From assembly GCA_017425345.1 (NCBI GenBank), contig JAFOML010000035.1, positions 1 to 6,114 on the forward strand: a DNA stretch of 6,114 nt, read 5' to 3'. The position numbers and the translations under genes were made by a program. Positions 4,157 to 6,114 of the stretch are shown piece by piece. The DNA comes from Eubacterium sp. (GTDB lineage: Bacteria > Bacillota_A > Clostridia > Peptostreptococcales > Anaerovoracaceae). The first letter of the stretch is position 1. Every line of letters begins with the position of its first letter. The notes under the pieces are model-generated. The model ran no database searches, was not told the DNA's origin, and was given only the letters and a program-made list of their open reading frames with translations.

Positions 4157-5863
4157 ATGGCATTTGATGGGATCATTACAGCAGCGATGGCTGCTGAGAT
4201 CAGAGAGACAATTGTACAGGGAAAGATCGACCGGGTCCACCAGCCCGAACCGGAGGAGCTGGTGCTCGGCATACATACGAAGAACGGAAACCGCAGGCTG
4301 TACTGCACGGTGAATAACGCCGGCGCCTGCATTAGGTTTCTGGACCAGGCGCCCGCCAATCCGCCGCAGCCGCTGAGCTTCTGCATGCTGCTGCGCAAGC
4401 ATCTGATCGGCGGACGTATTGTTTCCGTGGAACAGAAAGACTGCGAACGCATCATCGAGATCGCCATGGAGACCCGGAACGAGCTCGGATTCACCGTCTC
4501 CAAGAAGCTGATCTTCGAATTGATGGGAAAATACAATAACATTATTCTTGTTAACCTTGAGAACGGTAAGATCATCGATGCGATAAGACGCGTACCGATT
4601 GATACAGGCCGCTCGCGGGCGATTCTTCCTGGCGCGCTCTACGAGTATCCGACTGCGCAGGACAAGGTTCCGTTCCGCGATGCGACGCCGGAAGACCTCG
4701 ATCAGGCGGGAGAGACCTGGAAATCCGTCCTCTCAAAGATCGGCGGCATCTCCCCTGCTATCGCGAGACAGCTGCTTCTGGAAAGCGACCGGCGCGGTTT
4801 TCTGGACCGGATCGAGGGGGAGATCGGGGAATTAGATTTTGTCCCCCGGGTCTATCTCGACGACCAGAATACGCCCAGGGAATTCCACATCACCCCGCTC
4901 ACGGAGTACGAGGAGAGCTGCCGCGTCCTGACGTTTGATACGCTGAGCGACGCGCTGGGATTCTTTTACGAGCACAGACAGCAGTCGAACCGGGCGAGGC
5001 AGAAAGCAAACGATGTGATGCGCGCGGTGACGAAGGCGCTGAACCGCAGCCTGCTGAAGGATCAGCGTCTGAAGGAGGATCTGCTTGCCGCGGAGAATTC
5101 CGACGACCTCAGACTCTACGGCGAGCTGCTCATGGCGAACCTGCACCAGCTCAAGAGCGGCATGTCGAGCGCACGCGTCACGAACTACTATAACGGTACG
5201 GAGGTGACGATCCCGCTGGAGCCGCGCTTCTCGCCGAACAAGAACGCGCAGCAGTATTTCAAGCGCTACGGCAAGGCCAAGACGGCTGTCAAGGAGAAGC
5301 AGATCCAGATCGAGGAGAACCAGAGGAACATCTCGTATCTGGAATCCGTCATGACCTACCTCGAGAATGCGCAGGATGTGCGCGAGATCGAGGAGCTTCG
5401 GGAGGAGCTCGAGGAGACGGGCGTGCTCAGAAAGCGGAAGAGCGGACAGCGGGCGCCTAAGAAGAAGTACCGCGCCCAGCCGCACGAATACCGGACGAGC
5501 GACGGCTTTACGGTGCTGGTCGGCCGCAACAACAAGGAGAATGACGTGCTGACGCTGCAGATCGCGGCGAAGACGGATTACTGGCTCCACACCAAGGACA
5601 TCCCGGGGTCGCACGTGATCGTGCGGACGGAGGGACAGGAGATCACGGAGACGGCGATCTTTGAGGCTGCGGCGATCGCGGCATTTTACAGTAAAGCCAG
5701 GAGCTCCGGCAACGTTCCGGTCGACTACGTCAAGGTCCGGCACGTAAAAAAACCATCCGGGGCGAAACCAGGGATGGTCATCTTTACGAATAACAGAACG
5801 GTTTACGTGGATCCCAAGGATCCGGAAGCGGAGAGTCCGGACGCTCCGGGCGCGGGACGTTAG
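4157..5863 (+). CDS. rqcH: RqcH / Rqc2-type NFACT protein (ribosome quality control)
   Basis: RqcH binds obstructed 50S subunits carrying peptidyl-tRNA and recruits tRNA-Ala to add C-terminal alanine tails that mark the stalled chain for degradation. Older annotations call it fibronectin-binding protein. At 568 residues it has the normal bacterial length. NFACT-N begins MAFDGIITAAM and contains ELMGKYNNIILV (121-132). LSKIGGISPAIARQLL (192-207) is a helix-hairpin-helix. Residues about 265-425 hold the coiled-coil arms, with FSPNKNAQQYFKRYGKAK (358-375) between them. NFACT-R follows from about 442, with VGRNNKENDVLT (455-466), YWLHTKDIPGSHVIVR (475-490) and KKPSGAKPGMV (531-541). The ATG has a GGAGGAAGGAGGAG ribosome binding site. 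At the conserved Asp-Arg pair near residues 97-98, this protein reads Glu97-Arg98. The gene is divergent from yicC and its stop overlaps that of the convergent alarmone synthetase by 4 bases. Confidence 0.95.
   Translation: MAFDGIITAAMAAEIRETIVQGKIDRVHQPEPEELVLGIHTKNGNRRLYCTVNNAGACIRFLDQAPANPPQPLSFCMLLRKHLIGGRIVSVEQKDCERIIEIAMETRNELGFTVSKKLIFELMGKYNNIILVNLENGKIIDAIRRVPIDTGRSRAILPGALYEYPTAQDKVPFRDATPEDLDQAGETWKSVLSKIGGISPAIARQLLLESDRRGFLDRIEGEIGELDFVPRVYLDDQNTPREFHITPLTEYEESCRVLTFDTLSDALGFFYEHRQQSNRARQKANDVMRAVTKALNRSLLKDQRLKEDLLAAENSDDLRLYGELLMANLHQLKSGMSSARVTNYYNGTEVTIPLEPRFSPNKNAQQYFKRYGKAKTAVKEKQIQIEENQRNISYLESVMTYLENAQDVREIEELREELEETGVLRKRKSGQRAPKKKYRAQPHEYRTSDGFTVLVGRNNKENDVLTLQIAAKTDYWLHTKDIPGSHVIVRTEGQEITETAIFEAAAIAAFYSKARSSGNVPVDYVKVRHVKKPSGAKPGMVIFTNNRTVYVDPKDPEAESPDAPGAGR
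5746..5778 (-). terminator. Intrinsic terminator of the alarmone synthetase gene, inside rqcH
   Basis: On the minus strand ACCATCC (5778-5772) pairs perfectly with GGATGGT (5758-5752) across a 13-base loop, and TTTTTT (5751-5746) follows at once. It lies 81 bases past the synthetase stop. It falls in the rqcH codons for the conserved motif KKPSGAKPGMV, where the Lys-Lys codons AAA AAA supply the T-run on the other strand. Confidence 0.75.
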
Positions 5864-6114
5864 CGCATCGTCGGTCCGAGCTTTTCGCGGATCGCGAGCA
5901 TGCGCATGTCGGTGTCCGCGATCGTCTCCGCGCAAGCCTTCAGTTCTTCGGCGATCTGGTCTGCCTTTTCCTGAGGCAGGCCTTTTTTATACCGGATCTG
6001 ATGCTCGAGGCTCGCCCAGAAGTCCATCGCGATCGTGCGGATCTGCAGCTCGACGCGGATCGGCTTCTTCTCGGACGAGAAAAAGACCGGGACCTCGATG
6101 ATCATGTGATAGCT
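5860..6114 (-). CDS. Small alarmone synthetase / GTP pyrophosphokinase, C-terminal part
   Basis: The frame is open to the right edge, so only the last 84 residues are seen. An internal Met at 6105 is not the start. VELQIRTIAMDFWASLEHQIRYKKG is the RelA/SpoT synthetase signature, containing the catalytic glutamate (of VELQIRT) and the WASLEH helix. It is preceded by SYHMIIEVPVFFS, the usual approach to this motif. The short tail after it, with no TGS or ACT domains, indicates a single-domain small alarmone synthetase that makes (p)ppGpp from ATP and GTP or GDP. The wording looks closer to YwaC/RelP than to YjbM/RelQ, but the N-terminal part needed to decide is missing. The stop TAA shares TTAG with the rqcH stop on the opposite strand. 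Confidence 0.9.
   Translation of the reverse strand, partial: SYHMIIEVPVFFSSEKKPIRVELQIRTIAMDFWASLEHQIRYKKGLPQEKADQIAEELKACAETIADTDMRMLAIREKLGPTMR
5958..5988 (+). terminator. Intrinsic terminator of rqcH, inside the alarmone synthetase gene
   Basis: GGTCTGCCT (5958-5966) pairs with AGGCAGGCC (5974-5982) over 9 bases with one G-T wobble, across a 7-base loop, followed by TTTTTT (5983-5988). It lies 94 bases past the rqcH stop, antisense to the synthetase codons for YKKGLPQEKADQ, where the Lys-Lys codons supply the T-run. Confidence 0.82.

Noticed and set aside
5809..5823. GGATCC-CAA-GGATCC inverted repeat at the end of rqcH
   Set aside because: It lies within coding sequence, has no T-run, and is explained by the codons for VDPKDPE; the better terminators are at 5746-5778 and 5958-5988.
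4832..5935. Long minus-strand open frame (367 codons) opposite rqcH
   Set aside because: It is Arg/Leu/Val-rich shadow sequence arising from high-GC codons of rqcH. The real minus-strand gene in its right part is the synthetase in another frame.
1..6114. CRISPR array, tRNA or rRNA
   Set aside because: No regularly spaced repeats, cloverleaf or rRNA-like conserved stretch was found on either strand by eye.

Overview
The window looks like a chromosomal segment of a Gram-positive Clostridia-type bacterium (Firmicutes/Bacillota, possibly Lachnospiraceae), of moderate GC content. The pointers are the rqcH (NFACT) / yicC / gmk / rpoZ neighbourhood, strong GGAGG-type ribosome binding sites, sigma-A-like promoters and standard intrinsic terminators. 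The lineage is inferred from gene content and protein style, not from a marker gene.

Right part (about 2100-6114): conserved housekeeping genes. A divergent promoter region (4038-4156) drives rqcH to the right and yicC, then gmk and rpoZ, to the left. gmk and rpoZ overlap by one base (TAATG) and end at a clear terminator at 2102-2134. A second promoter lies between yicC and gmk. rqcH meets the 3' end of a small alarmone synthetase gene tail to tail: the two stop codons interlock in four bases (TTAG). Each gene has its intrinsic terminator inside the coding sequence of the other, so the two mRNAs should share about 240 nt of complementary 3' sequence.

Left part (1-2060): accessory DNA on the minus strand. 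A small LytTR-type DNA-binding protein has its own promoter and runs at its 3' end directly into an IS200/IS605-family element. The element carries tnpA (HUH/Y1 transposase), tnpB (RNA-guided nuclease ancestor of Cas12) and a structured right end that should encode the omega RNA. The element's left end and the first residues of TnpA are missing, because LytTR coding sequence takes their place. TnpB keeps all its catalytic and zinc-binding residues. The element therefore looks immobilised but may still make a TnpB-omegaRNA complex, now placed downstream of a regulator promoter. A possible start codon of another minus-strand gene lies at the extreme left edge.

No CRISPR array, rRNA or tRNA was seen. 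The two observations most worth following are the left-end-less TnpB element joined to a LytTR gene, and the reciprocal embedded terminators of rqcH and the alarmone synthetase.
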